A DNA stretch of 64,000 nt. Origin: Seriola aureovittata (lineage: Eukaryota; Chordata; Actinopteri; Carangiformes; Carangidae). The position numbers and the translations under genes are program-made. Location: assembly GCF_021018895.1 (NCBI RefSeq), contig NC_079376.1, positions 9,493,001 through 9,557,000 on the forward strand. The letters are read 5' to 3'. Positions 25,257 to 40,024 of this stretch are shown piece by piece (position 1 is the stretch's first letter; every line of letters starts with the position of its first letter). The notes below the pieces were generated by a model, which was not told the origin of the DNA, ran no database searches, and saw only the letters and a program-made list of their open reading frames with translations.

Positions 25257-28200
25257 AGAAAAGAGAGCTTGATAATCTGAAATATCAATTTCAATAGAAC
25301 TAAAAGACTGGTAAAATATGCAAAAGAAATTGTACAATTATTATAAAAATTTTATCGATTAAAATAACAAAACTGTTTTTTAATAAGTTTTACCTGTATC
25401 TCTTTGGTCTGTGTTTCCTCCATGCTCGCTCTCTCCTGAGCAACACGAATCTCCCACTGCTGCTTCAACTCATCTGAACAAAGACACAGACAAAGAGTTC
25501 ATTTCGAAAAGAATTTGAAGGTTATAAATGTTAATCACAGAACAAGCTTCTAAAGAATAAGGGTGACTCACCTACATCCATAATAGTGCACATGTTGAGT
25601 GCACCCAAAGGCAAACATGAAAAAGAACACTGACACAACAACTGAAAAGCACTGCAGTCTGGACTCACCCATGTCTCGTTGGTGCAGCTCACGCAGTCTT
25701 TCCAGCTGCTCCTGGTTTACCTGGGAGTGCTCCAGCTGGGACATGTGGACGTTGGTCAAACTCAGACGCAGGGCTTCAAGCTCGAGGGTCTTTTGGGCGT
25801 AAAGGAAATGAAAGCATAATGTGTGGTTTGTGTCAGAGCTTTTCCTCAGTGTAACAGTGATTGCATGTTGGGGGGAAATGAAGGTTATACATTACATTTA
25901 GATTTTAATCTTACACCATTTTCTTCCATAGCTATTGATAACTTGTGCAAATAAGATTAATAGGAATAAGATTAAATTTCAAAATCTTTCAAAAGTGCCA
26001 AAATACCAGTATTAATGACTCCTAAAACCATAAAACTTCACTATGAAATGGTTATGTAAGGGAGGAAAAAAATCTAAGGAGACAGCTATAAGTGTTATTG
26101 CGCTGCATGCTGTGGCTGAAGATGTTCCACTGTGCTCGTGTGTATATATAGTATACCTGTGACTGCTGCAGTTCAGCCTGGTGGGCAGCCTCCATGCTCT
26201 CTCTCAGCTCCAGGGACAGCTCTGTCTTCAATTGACTAAGCTCCTCAGTGTGTTTGACAGTCAGCTCGGACACCATCCGCTCATGCTCACGTTCAGTCAC
26301 CTGGGGGGAAGGAACAGGATGAGAGATAAAAATGGTACAAGCATGCAAAAGGATAAGTAACTTAAAATGAATAAGTCTAAATACTCCTGGGAAAGCATTT
26401 CAAAAAGAACACAAAAGTGAAACCTCCCGTATCTGATACCTGTTTGATTAAGCTGATTTGTCTCTTTTGTTCTTCCTCCATACTGGCCTGCCGCTTCAGC
26501 AGCTCCATCTCCACGTGGGTGTTCAAGTCAGAGATCTATGCAAATAAACATATCAAGGAAATGAGGAAACTTTATGTATTTTAATGATGAATGTTGAAAA
26601 GTACTTCAACTGAATCTGTACCTATTTCAGGTTGGTGTGGCAGCTCATAGTTTAAAAAAAAAAGCATAAAAAAAGCAGCAAAAACAGATCACTTTTTGTT
26701 AAGTTCTGTTAACTTTAACAGAATATGGTCAATATGAGTTTCAGCAACACTAAATACAGTATATATATGCACTGTTCTAGGTTATAGATATTAATATATA
26801 ATACATGCAAATATATAAGCAATGGGAGGCAAGAGTAAATATAGGTCCTTGGAGTTAAATAAATACAAATATTTATATTTAACTTCTTAGAGATGGACAC
26901 TATCATAGATCTTTAAAAACTGACGGTCTGTAAAATTTGTGCACGTTGTAAATCCCACCTCTTGTTTATGTTTCTCCATCAGGTCATTTATCTCCTGTTG
27001 GTGAGATGTCTTGAGCCTCTCTCCAACCTCCACCACAGCTAGGACCTGCTTCTCCAGGAGAGCCTTAACCTCCTCTTCCCTCTCCCTCCTCTGATCCTCC
27101 ATGAGATGCCTCACATCAAGGAGCTCCTTCTCCTTCTCCTGCCTCTCTTCCTCCCATTTCTCCTTCTCTTCAGCCAACTGTAACAATCATTTTGTACATC
27201 ATCTTAATCTTTGGACAGTAGTAATTCAAACAGATTTGCTTGCTGGAATCTGTGCAAAATAAATCAGCTGCACATCATCCTGTCTCACCTCAACATCCTT
27301 GGCTTTTAGCAAGTTCTCAAACTGTTCAAGTTCCTCCTCTAAGACTTGTTCTGTTATTTTAATCCTCTCATCCATCTCCTCTTCTTTTCTCTTGTGCTCC
27401 TCCTTCTCATGAACTGCCTGGGCCTGAGCCTCCTCCAGGTTGGCCAAGTTTTGTCTCAGGCAGAAGATCTGAGTTTCCAGTTCATTCCTCTCTTTCTCTG
27501 CACTGTCCAGACTGGCATGGCTCTTCTCCAGCTCTTTCTGCAGTCTCTCCACCTCTGTTTGGACAATCAGAACCTGTGCATGTGTAGCTTCAAGCTCCTT
27601 TAATGTTTCAGCCAGCTCGATGGTGCTTTGACTTAATAAGGCAGCTTTAAGCTTTGTTTTTGTCTCCTCTAGCTCTGACATGAGATGGTCACAATGGGCC
27701 TAGTGACAGAAAGAAAGGGACATTCTTTTAGCTTTCTGTACATTATATTCATTTTTCTTGCCTCCTCCCTTTGAAGCCTTTTAGCACAAACATATTAATG
27801 CTGCTATATAATACTATATCCATCCATCCAAATCAAGATAGGTTAAAAAAAAAACTGCATGCTGTGACTGGCATGTTTATATTCTTATTAAGCTGTTAAC
27901 ACAAACACATTTATTATACTGGTATACCTGTAGTGTTTGCAGCTGGTTGTCATCGCTGAGCTCTGGGCTCTGTCTCGCAGAGTCTTCACTCTGCTTCATC
28001 TCCTGCCGAGATGATACGAGCAGCTCCTGCTGTTTTTGATGAGACGGGAGTGCAGCTTCCTTCTCCTGCTCATTCTCAAGCTCCCCTGCCAGTTTATCTC
28101 CCTCCTCTGATAGAAAGTTATCAGGGACGAGCAGGAGAGTTCCAGTAGCCTCATCGCCCATCAACATTACTGCATTCTCATTTTCTCTTTCTTCCATTAA

Positions 28201-31200
28201 GGCACTCAGCTTGTTCTTCAGATTGTCTTGTTCATGGGCTTTCAAGTTCATCTCGTCCTCAACATGTCTCCGTTTCTCCTTTTCCTCTTCAAGTTCCCAG
28301 AGAGCTTGTCTGAGCTCCTCTGTTACTTGAGCCCACCTGAATACAGGATATACTTTATTTATCCAAATGTTTATTTGGTACTTGTATATTTAATGTAGTA
28401 CCAACATGAGGTTATTATTTAAATAACTGAACAATCTCCTTCTCCAGAAACATCCCTGAATGTTTCTTTTGCAAGTAATAGCGCAGAGAAATAATACATG
28501 TATAATACAATAAAACATACACTGATCTGGAAATCATCAACTAAATCACCACATGCCCTAATCAAATTCCTTACCTGCTCCTGGCCTCCTCCAGCTCTTC
28601 TGCACTCCTCAAGACTTCCTCCCTTAATACATTCAAGTCCCTGTCCTTGAGAGCCAGCTCCTCATGGAGCTCCCCACACTGCTGATTAAGCAGCTCCTTC
28701 TCCAGATCTGTCTCCTCAAACTGCTGCTCGGACAGTTTACTCATATCCAGATCTTCAGAAGTGGAGTTGTGAAGCCACTGAGACAGAGACTGAGGATTGG
28801 AATTATCATGGAGGTTGTCGTTTTCGTCGAGGTGGCGGTTTGAAATTGACAACAGAGGCTCATCTCCCAGCACTTCGCTGTTCAGCTCAAAACTATGAAG
28901 AGAGGCACAGATAAATTAGGGGATTTAACTAGGCTAGAAAACAAACTCAAGTGATGAAACCTACTGAAATATGAGGCATGCAAGATGAAAATAGATTCTG
29001 CAACACACATATAGACCAATTACAATAGAAGTCCTCTAACCTGTGGTCTGCAGAGATGTCCAGCTGACTGCAGTGTTCAAAGCTTTCATTGACTAATGAA
29101 GACCGAGAGTGTGCAAGAGGAGCTGAAGACAAGTATCTCTCCATCATAATGTCCCCAGGTATTGATACATTCATACTGTCCTGATCAGGTCCACTTTCCA
29201 GATTGGCCTCATCTAAACAAATACTTTCATCGCAGCTAACACCAGCTTTTGCTTTGTTCTGCCAATTCTTAGAAGCTTTGAGTCCCATAAACTCCTCCTC
29301 CCTAAACATCAGTTCTTTCTCTCTTTCCTCCAACACCTGCCTGACTCTCTCCACTTCCTCCCTATGCTCCTCTTTGAGCCTCTTCATCTCCTCTTCCTGT
29401 GTCTGTCTTTCCTCCTCAAGTCTCTTGAGACGAAGGGCAGATGTGGCCACCTCTTCATTAAATCTCCTCTCTGCATCTTCTTGCTCATGAAGCCTTTTCC
29501 TCAGCTCAAGCACTTCTCTGTTTAGTTTCTCCTTCTCCTCTTTGTACTGCTGCATCTCAAGGCACTGGGTCTGGAGGTCTTGCAGCTGTGCCTCCCTTTC
29601 TTTTCGTTCCTCTTCGTTTCTTTTCTTCTCCTTCTCCAGTAAAGAAAGCACATGTTGGTGTTTCTCCATCTCCTCCGCTAGTTCAGCACTTAAGCGTTGG
29701 CTGTTCTTCCTTTCTTCTTCCAGCTCAGCCCTCAGTTTGTGCAGAACACCGTAAGTCTGAGTGTCACCGTCAGTGCTGATGACTTCAACACTTGAATGAA
29801 AGGCAGGTCCTCCACTTCCTGATCCCTCTGATGGTGCCTCCTTATAACTGAGGTCTGCATCTTGGGAGCAGTGGCCATGCTGAGGTTGCTGTTGATGAGT
29901 GTTAAGGCCTTCAGCTCCTGACTGACTTTTGATGCGTAGAAAATCTGCACTGGTCTGTGTAAAAGACAATTCAGACAATATCCAGTTTCAGTTGTTGTGC
30001 ATATGAATTGTGAAGTGCATGTTTTTAGGCACCAATTATCCTGATATCCTTCCACAGATTTAGCTTTCAGTGGCACTAACCTGTTGGAGCTGTCTCTGTA
30101 GCGCCTGAATCTGTCCAGCAAGTGACTGTGCCTCCAGCTGCACCTGGTCTCTGCTGGCCAAGGCCTCCTGCAGGTTGGAGCTGAGCTTGGCAATTATCTC
30201 ATTACGCTTCTCCACAGCCTCCTGTAACTGCTGTAAGTATAAATTATGGGTAAATTTTATATCCATACACAATCATACATACACACACCTTCCTAGGTGA
30301 AGTGCAGCACACTTTGAATATGTAAAGCAATTCAAACCTTTAAGCAGTCCTAAGATGAAATGATGAAAAATAGGCCAATTAAAACAAATTCTTTCCTGTG
30401 TTGCCAGCCAGAAAGCACTGAACCACCAACTACTTGAACATACAAACCAATGCCAATTAGAATAGAAAATAGGGCCAACTTCCTAACTGAAATAAAATAT
30501 AAATAAAACATCACTTTAAGGCTTTTAAAACTGACTGCAATATGCTAAACACTTTGTGACACTATAGTCAATCCTATTTAAGGCCATTTTACAACCTGAG
30601 GACAGCCTGTTTAACCTTATTCCTCTACACACTGACATTCATATTATAGATGAAATATGCTGCACATTCAGATCAGTGCAGCCAAGCAGCCATGCAGAAG
30701 AGGAGACAGTTACATTCCCCATGGCCTGATGATGACACAGAAATACACAAACCGTCTTCAATCATACCTGCAGCAATACAAGACTTACATTGTCTTGGCA
30801 GGTTAACAAAGCATGAAAATAAATCAATCCGTGTGTCCAAACACATCTAAACACACTACAAAATGGTATGTAAACAGGAATACTGATTTATAAAATCAGT
30901 TTAAGGGACCAGTTTCCACCGTGTGAATTTAGAGCCTAGGATTTTAATGCTAAGTATGCATTCATCACATCAAACTCATCTTCCCTTTTGCTAGTCTTGT
31001 TTAGTTGTACACAAGCTCAGTTCAGTCTTTAACAGCAACTCCAAAATAAAACCAGTAAGCGACTTAGAGGACATACAATTTCTAAATGAATCCAAACAAA
31101 ATAAAATAAAAAAAAACAGTGTTTAAGTCAGTTGCTTTAACATGCACTATGAAAAATGACATTTTATCCTAAAAATGCAGTAGAGTTTGATATCCTATGT

Positions 31201-34200
31201 AAATGTTAAATCACCAACTGTGTATACCTTGAGTTGCTCTTTGCCAGTAAGTGCAAGTAGCTCCTCGTCTCTCAACTCTTCCACAGGGGACGGGCATTGC
31301 TCCAGGATGGTGGGCTGATCCTTCTGTCTCTGGTTCTGCTGAACCTCTGATTTTTCTGGCTTTTGGGGTTCCTGAAGAATTAAGTTAATGTAAATATGTT
31401 AAATAAGTGTGATATAAACTACCTTGCCTGATACTAATGCAAAAAAAGTCAATGTAGTCCATGTGCTACAAATATGCACTTACAGCATCTGATTTTGTGG
31501 GTGAACTTTCCCTTTAAAAAGGCAGTAAACAGTGCCACAGTTAATCCTGGCCAGGTTGCTATGACAACATGCCCTACAGGCAACATGATGGTTAGTGACC
31601 CATTTCTCTAATGTATGTTTATCGAACAGGGGGCACGGACCACTTGTTCGCACATACAGTGAGCAAACAAAATTAGACAAATTCTGGAGATCAGGTGGTG
31701 TGACCCATGAATAAACCCGGGTGAAGTCATGCAGTCAAGCAATTGTGTGACAAATCTATCTGGCTGTTTAAATTAAACCTACAGTTTTATGGTCCACACA
31801 AATCAGATTTCTTCAGTGTCCTCCACAAACTCCATTATTGATGTACTGATAATCTCTATATTGTGTGAAGTACCTCATGGTTGGTCTTGCTGTTCAACTC
31901 TGTGTCACTGGCTGATGGAGGTGCTGGTTCTACGTGACGGTCTTGCGTTGAGCTGTCATTCTGCGTGACAGTCTGGCCCTTCCTCTTCTGCGTCTTTTTC
32001 GGCGCCCCCGCACTGACGCTTTTCGCCCGTTTCTGTCTGAAGCTAGCAAGCTGCGCAGGAAGGACAGCGAGAGGTAGATGGATACATAGGTCAGAACCAC
32101 TGAGCACCACCACACTATCAGCATGGTGAAACTCAGCGGTCAAAGGTGAGAAAGAACTACAGTCCAGATGTATGTCCTCATTTGAAAAAAGAAAGAGTAT
32201 TCAAAACATCATTCGGAAATCATTAAGCAAAATATAAATACGCATATAAGTAGTTGATAGTCCCCATTGTAGAAATTAAAAAAAGATTGGAAGCCCTTAT
32301 TTTGATGAGTCAGAGTTGTGCAGCAAAAAAGACAGTGCCCAAAGAAACAAGAAGAAATCCCAAACTCATACCCAAAATAGAGTACACCATAACCCGACAA
32401 GTTCAAAATGAGGTGATGACACTAAATATGCTCAGATCTCCAGATAGCAATTCCAAGCCCATGAGAAATACAGATTTTACAGACACATATTGGACAACCT
32501 CTCGGCAGACCAGAAACAGAACAAGGTTAAAGAAATGAAAAAGAAATCCATCTCAGTCACTTCGTATTTTTCAGCTTGTAGGAAAATCAAAATCAGAGCA
32601 AAGAAGACAGGTATACTGGAGCTTTTTGTAGCAACACAGAGTCTTCTCTGAAGTCATGAAAGGACAAAAATATCAAGAGTTTAAGCCTGTGAAGTTCATT
32701 CACAGTGAAAAACATCATCCCCAATCAAGCCAGGATATTGAGCTTGAATTCCAGAGAGACCGATTTGGTACAAATCCACCTCAGGCTGTTTCTCTTTGCA
32801 ACACACTCCTCCTCTTTTTACCGCTGTCTCTCTCTCTCAGCCTGTCTCCCTCTTCTTTAAGCAGCTTAAATCAGATTACAGCAGTTCACATTGTGACAGA
32901 GACCCTCATCAAGCCCTCCATCAATAACTGACAGTCAGTCAGCGGCTCCCTTTCTTGCTGGTGCTCAGACCTTTCAATTCTTCCTCATCATGTCAGCTGC
33001 TCTACTGTCCAGTTGTAGATCTTAGTCTGTAGGCAACAGCACATTTTATCCTAAAACCCACTGCCACAGCCAACGTACAGAGCAGAGGGCTCCACAAACT
33101 CTGGAGAGTGGATGGCATGTGTCTAGGCTAAGGGAAGAGGGTGGAGACTGGGAGATGTACTCACATGGAGAGGAGGAGACAGAGCTCTGTGTGTGGCAAG
33201 CAGCATCAGAGTGTGCATGCTCAATTCAATTTGAGATTACATGTCCTCAGGAGAGCTACTTGTTGCTTTGTGTGATGAGTCACATACATGTGCATGCAAA
33301 CGTTGTGTGTGCATGTGCACCAGTATTTGTTCTATTGACATGTTACATGCCTGGTCATAAAACCACATCTAAGGTTTTACTTTGTACTCCCATTTAGCGC
33401 CGTGCAATGCATCCACCACCATACCACCTTCCTAATTTGACTCCTGAAACCAGGTTAAAGCTTTTTCTTTTTAAACTCATTCCCTCAGCTCCACCACAAT
33501 TAAATCTTTTCCCAATTCACGTCATTCATCTGCTCTCTTACTCACCTAAAACCCCACCCTTTGTGTCTTTCCATCACCCTATTCACCACCTCCGCCTGCC
33601 ACAACGCACATCACATCTTCAAAAGACACATCAGCGAGATGAACTCTGTTTAGCCCAAGGCTGTTTCTGCACCACTGAAAGTCTGACTAACCAGCAGGCT
33701 GGATCTTACTGTGGTCAGATGTCACTGAACTGAATACTGCTATTGTGTTCTCAACAATGTCAGTACTAAGACAGGGTGAGGCCATGCTGCTGTGTCTAAT
33801 GGGAACAGATTCTTTCTTTACATTTGTGCTTGTCTGTATGCAAGTTTTATACATATATATGCTATGCTTTCATTGAGGCAGAGAAATCAGAGCTTTTCAT
33901 GCGCCAAATACAGTAAAGGCAAGTGACAGCACTGCATTACCATGGCAACACCATTCATGCAAGATGCAAGAGCAACATATCTAACCTTACTAAATCTCAT
34001 GAGCTCACTGCACCACCTGATGGCCGCAAACCAGCATGACAGAGTATGCAAGGTGTGCAGCTACTGTATATTAGACAGTCAAATTATGAAGGCAATGCAG
34101 ATTTACTTTCAGGTTTAGAAAATTGAAAATCTGTATTGTGCATCATTCTTTATCATAGTGCAGAAAAGCATAAGGAAGCCCTGATTGCCCAGTCAAGAGA

Positions 34201-35721
34201 AAGAAAAACAAGAAGAGTGAATTCACAATGTCCACAAACCAATAATCCCATAAACAAAGTCCAATGTCCCCGCCAGTCACCAATTTCTATACTTACCGAC
34301 TGGTTTCGTGGCATGTTGGAGGATTTCTGTCATAAGGAATATCAGTGGTTCAGTTGCGTTGTTCTATTAGCATCATGCAATATAGTAATTTATCATCTTT
34401 ACTACCAGCCACTATGGCAGGGATGATATGATATTGACTTGGTGAGTCTGTGTGCGTGTGTATGTGTGTCATCTTGACATATTGTGGTCATGGACACATC
34501 TACTGTAGCCGGAACTGTCAAAGAGGTGATTTTGAGCAATAATGTCACAACTGTGCAAGATGCAGTCACAAAACTTTACTTATTTACTCATGCAATAATG
34601 TAATAATAAGTACTGAGTATTCATTGCTTAGAACGTCAACATGTTGACAGGCATCATTACTGGTGTGATCCCATCACGAGATGGTCTATCTCTTTGGAAG
34701 GTGACCTAGTTTTGAACCTAGATTTTAGACAACGTGGCCTGGTTATCCATAGAGAGTAATTCTTGGTCATTGATTCATTACTAATATGGTCTTCCATTGA
34801 AGTAAAACAGCTGCTTGCTTTTTTCCCCAATTTTGGCAGCACCACAGTAATACATTTCACAGAATGGTGAAAAAATACCATTTGGAATACTCTACTTCTA
34901 CTATACTATCTCTTGGCTCTCAGACAGCTGTAGAGAGCTAAAAGGAGTGTAACTAGAATAAAATATAATAAAAGAATCTAACTACTAACATTAGGAATCT
35001 AAATAAGTAATTTTATTGTTTTCAAGGCTTGGGACAGAGCTATACCCATGTTAAACTTAATGACCTCTTATACTGGGAACATTTTATAACTATAATATGT
35101 TTCTGGATGTTGGCAAAAGTTACAATGGCTGCTGAAATTGTGATTGTATATAGCGATACACAAAGCTTATGATGCTGAAATGCAACAATGGACAGTTCTG
35201 TATGGAAGTTACTCTAACCATGTGCCAAAATATTATTTTAAAAAACAACAAAAACAGGGGCTGCACCTGCTCTTTGGCAATATCTTAAATGTTTTTAAAG
35301 TATTCATTTTACAGGTTAGAAATAATCTCCCTCGACTCTGTAAGTGCCTCATTCTATCCGTGCTGGACTCGAAGTGTATGTGAAGTGATTCAGTTCATTA
35401 GCCGATTATCTACTCCATAAATGTTATTGTTATCTTTAGCTATGTGCAAGCTCTGCTAATGTTCAACCCGCCACATGTGCGCGGCAAATGAGTAAAGTTG
35501 CGAGTACCCGAAATTTAACGGATAATTGGAATCCAAGCAACGATCAAATAAAACAAACGTAATAAAATGTGGAGGTGGGTGTAGTTAGCTGTGGACAAAC
35601 GCAGTGCTATGACAAAAGAGTTAGCTAACTGCTAGCATTCCGTATTAGCGTGCGTTAAATGTTGGCAACAAACCTTAGCTCTCCCTGCTTCTAGTTTCCT
35701 CTGACGTTCATCTTCGTCCAT
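3241..35721 (-). CDS. pcnt: pericentrin, complete gene, 59 coding exons
   Basis: Pericentrin is the large coiled-coil scaffold of the pericentriolar material. It anchors gamma-tubulin complexes, CDK5RAP2 and protein kinase A at the centrosome and basal body. The model joins to 12,369 nt (4122 codons plus stop), with every exon junction in consistent phase. It starts MDEDERQRKLEAGRAK, the N-terminus shared by pericentrin and AKAP9. Nearly all the rest is heptad-rich E/K/Q/L coiled coil. Pericentrin-specific blocks separate it from AKAP9: LEALRLSL near residue 1013, HEVSDSQ near 2725, SSPEVLR near 3155, and the C-terminal DYIHHLEKVQQRL near 4100. The PACT domain (LRAESFRKALVYQKRYLLLL) starts near 3940. 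Human pericentrin is about 3336 residues, so this version is some 800 longer, mostly extra coiled coil. The head-to-head neighbour C21orf58 matches human 21q22.3. Single exons may differ through alternative splicing. Confidence 0.93.
3727..4128 (-). other. pcnt: PACT domain exons of pcnt
   Basis: Exons 56 and 57 encode the PACT domain, the conserved segment that targets pericentrin and AKAP9 to centrioles; calmodulin binding is reported for this region in the family. Exon 56 reads MQRLYERYLRAESFRKAL, then a leucine run and GGFQECEQATLCLIAHMG, then FRAVVRVVIAVSR. Exon 57 continues RMRFLTKKWQKA. The order and spacing match the vertebrate family without a break, so the protein should be centrosomal. 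Confidence 0.95.
4541..4572 (-). repeat. pcnt: coding serine triplet repeat in pcnt exon 55
   Basis: A run of TCG/TCA/TCC codons encodes a methionine followed by about nine serines just before SLLERL in exon 55 (residues near 3862-3871). On the plus strand it appears as a gatgatgatgatgacgacgac microsatellite. It lies between the last long coiled coil and the short helix before PACT, so it probably acts as a flexible linker. Its length may vary between individuals. Confidence 0.7.
17545..17832. repeat. dispersed teleost-type repeat in pcnt intron 31
   Basis: A block of roughly 290 bp ends in cgcttcagccct and contains phrases such as attcagtttact and gattgatcaatcaac. It resembles a second block at 58402-58630 and a family I know to be frequent in teleost introns and spacers, whose ends read like agggctgcaact and its inverse. 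I cannot assign a family name from sequence alone. It helps explain why this 1.8 kb intron (16450-18280) is the longest in the 3' half of pcnt. Confidence 0.5.
25221..25255. repeat. A35 homopolymer at pcnt exon 14 acceptor
   Basis: Thirty-five consecutive A on the plus strand lie directly against the acceptor of pcnt exon 14. On the transcribed strand this is a T35 run serving as the polypyrimidine tract right before the AG. Its length is likely to vary and to be error-prone in sequencing. Confidence 0.9.
32051..35673 (-). other. pcnt: pcnt intron 1, no gene seen
   Basis: A 3.6 kb intron separates the 16-codon first exon from exon 2. It contains CT-rich and TG-rich patches (for example near 32820-32860 and 33290-33330) and several short open frames without coding character. 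No RNA gene or complete mobile element was recognised. First introns often carry enhancers, but nothing in the sequence shows one. Confidence 0.5.
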
Positions 35722-36100
35722 CTCTTGGTTTAAACAAAGGCATTAAAAGTTTAGGACAGATGTCCTAATTCAATTGAAAAGCACAACGACTAGCATAAGT
35801 TAGCTAAAACAAAATATTTCAGCTATCGTAGACACAACTGTCAACAGATAATATTCAATATGGCCGCCAAGACATTTCAACTCCGCCCTTATCGAGTTTC
35901 CTTGAATGAACGGACGAATGAAATCATTTCAGTCCACGTCTTTAGCCAATGGTGTTTGCCTCGGTTAAACGTATTCCTGCAGCACCAATAAACCACCTTG
36001 TAGTAGCCAATGTTGGATTGACGGCTGTTGTAGCCAATCAGTGCAGGCGAATACAAAACATGCCTCTGTTCATTTCTGTTTTGAAAGTGAATGCCCAGTC
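35722..36100. promoter_or_regulatory. shared pcnt / C21orf58 promoter region
   Basis: This is the spacer just upstream of the pericentrin start. It contains four CCAAT boxes in one orientation (35946-35950, 35985-35989, 36007-36011, 36034-36038) at 22-39 base spacing, typical of NF-Y-driven cell-cycle promoters. A YY1-like AATATGGCCGCC lies at 35857-35868, about 140 bases above the pcnt ATG, and the ATG-proximal sequence has no TATA box. The C21orf58 start codon lies in the opposite direction at 36954. Shared control of both genes is an inference from the layout. Confidence 0.6.
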
Positions 36101-36116
36101 CCTCACTTGCTGCGGA

Positions 36117-36130
36117 GTTTCTATGGCAAT
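36117..36130. promoter_or_regulatory. RFX X-box-like palindrome
   Basis: GTTTCTATGGCAAT matches the X-box consensus GTTGCCATGGCAAC at 11 of 14 positions. RFX factors bind such sites in promoters of cilium and basal-body genes. It sits between pcnt, a basal-body protein gene, and C21orf58, roughly 400 bases from the pcnt start codon. Confidence 0.45.
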
Positions 36131-36299
36131 AGAGCAACGTACGGCACTGTACAAAAGGGGCGGATGCTTTCAAAAATAATGCCATGAATAGTTTTTATTT
36201 ATTAATTTACTTTATATTAAGTGCAGTAAACAGAAAAAAACTAACTCCTAACTCATCCATTGCCATTTACAACAGTTCTAGTACAAGGTGCATCTGAAT

Positions 36300-36585
36300 A
36301 CAGTTTTTAACGTAGGCTACTTGGCAGGTAGTTTGTTCCAAACATCTTGGAGAACCTGCCACAGTTCTCTTCTATGAATTTAGGCTGTCTCTGTGTCTTC
36401 TGTCTCTTCATGTGATCCCAGACTGACTCCATGATGTTGAGATCAGGGCTCTTTGGGGACCATACCATCTGTTGCAGGACTTTTTGTTCCTCTTGACCCT
36501 GAAGATATTTCTTTATGACTCTGGCTGTATGTCTGGGGTTGATGTCATGCAGCAGAATGAATTTGGGATCTGATGGTATTGGATA
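36300..36585 (-). mobile_element. Tc1/mariner transposase 3' remnant
   Basis: Read on the minus strand, the stretch translates to the C-terminal part of a Tc1-like transposase: FILLHD near the start, then a PRHTA block, then a WSPKSPDLN motif followed by MESVWDHMKRQ. The upstream half of the transposase and the terminal inverted repeats are not seen here. The block normally read as DNDPKHT is altered, and later frames are broken, so it is a dead fragment. It lies between the promoter region and the first coding exon of C21orf58. Confidence 0.8.
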
Positions 36586-36953
36586 AGGATGGATAAGAAT
36601 CTAAACATCTAAAGTGCCTAAAACACTTTTTATATACACTACTGGAACTAAATGACAAAGTATATAGTAGTATATTTTATAAAAGTGGGTCAAAAGATCA
36701 CCATTCAGGTTAAATTTCTTCAAACCATAACAATAAGTGTAATCCTGTCATCCTGTAATCATGTTATTTGTAGGTTACCTTTAACGAATACATCTATCTA
36801 GATATCTATCTATATTTCTAGATGAAATTGGCACGGAATATATCCAAGCCGGGTAATTCTATTTGTTTCCAGAATAAGTGCATTTTGGGTACTGAGTAAT
36901 GGTATTTGATGTTGAAAGACTGCCTCCCTCTTCTCTGTCTCAGCATAGAAACC

Positions 36954-39144
<2,191 letters not shown>

Positions 39145-40020
39145 GCATCCTTAACAGCACCTGTATACTTAAGTTCTTATATGGACACACATAGAGGATT
39201 ATATATATATATATATACACACATGCTAACAAACACATTTGATGTTTGTGTGTTTATGTCTTTACTGGACTCAGATTTCTCTCTGAAAGTCCCCTGTTGT
39301 CTCTTAATTTAAATGCATAAAAGTTTTTGGAGAAGCCCTGGCTGCACAACACTGGTCATGACAATAACTCCAGCCTAAAAAGTACAAAAAAATTCAGACA
39401 CACACATTGCACATCTACAAATGGTTGGATCTAATGTAAAAGTTACTATTATCCTTGAGATTTTTCAAAATGTTCATATGAATGACAAATAATAATCCAG
39501 TGGATGTACACTACTGCTCATCATACTTAAACTTTATTTTTTATGTTTGTAAGTGGTCAATTCTTTTGTAAAACACATCCACTTGAAGTAGGCTAGGCAA
39601 AACCGTAGCTAAAGTTAGCTAGCTATCCTGAGCTATCCCCATCGGTAAATTCTGTTTGCAGTAGCTACATGAATACCATTAACTTTTTACATTTTCTTGG
39701 TATTTAGAATTATATTTTGAGAGACATTTATTTATATAATTTGTGATAAAGGTGATGATTCAATTATAAACGTAAACCTTGACTAACACCTTCCAATCCG
39801 ATACATTATAACTTAGCCAAAACATTTACAAGTGTAGTAGTTAACGCTAGTCTAAATGAACCATCGCTGATATATATCGTTAGGTCATGTATAACTGTTC
39901 CACTAGCTTGTCAAATCAGTAGATCCCGACTTTGAAGAGTTTTGACACAGTTATAACAAAGAGACAGAAGACAGTTGATTCAAAAGAACAGTTAGAGATG
40001 TGACAAAAAAGAGAAAAACA
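39145..40020. other. C21orf58 3' flank, AT-rich
   Basis: The 3' untranslated region of C21orf58 should begin here. No perfect, well-placed AATAAA on the plus strand stands out close to the stop. The rest is AT-rich, with a short TA repeat near 39200-39220. No gene is seen. Confidence 0.4.
40014..40018 (-). terminator. Pol III terminator of tRNA-Lys
   Basis: A T5 run on the minus strand starts 7 bases past the tRNA 3' end, and a second T6 run follows at 40005-40010. This is the usual Pol III stop signal and supports transcription of the tRNA at 40025-40097. Confidence 0.75.
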
Positions 40021-40024
40021 TTAT

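Larger units (their letters stand above)
19104..35721 (-). other. pcnt: pcnt exon map, exons 1-30
   Basis: Coding exons in transcript order: 35674-35721, 31874-32050, 31228-31371, 30081-30230, 29041-29954, 28575-28892, 27928-28336, 27289-27699, 26959-27177, 26440-26535, 26157-26300, 25669-25789, 25394-25473, 24921-25218, 24521-24621, 24171-24282, 23802-23928, 23432-23551, 23261-23336, 22899-23003, 22654-22765, 22510-22550, 22297-22431, 21894-22140, 21598-21748, 20752-21205, 20116-20313, 19919-19990, 19595-19699, 19104-19256. Each has AG before and GT after it on the minus strand, and each length fits the phases of its neighbours. The first intron (32051-35673, 3.6 kb) is the longest and holds no gene I could support. 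Confidence 0.85.

Noticed and set aside
33119..33733. Plus-strand open frames in pcnt intron 1
   Set aside because: Short, low-complexity translations without start context, splice partners or recognisable motifs.
3241..35721. Gene called AKAP9 instead of pericentrin
   Set aside because: The N-terminus and PACT domain fit both families, but the blocks HEVSDSQ, SSPEVLR and the terminal YIHHLE are pericentrin-type, and the head-to-head neighbour C21orf58 is the human PCNT neighbour.
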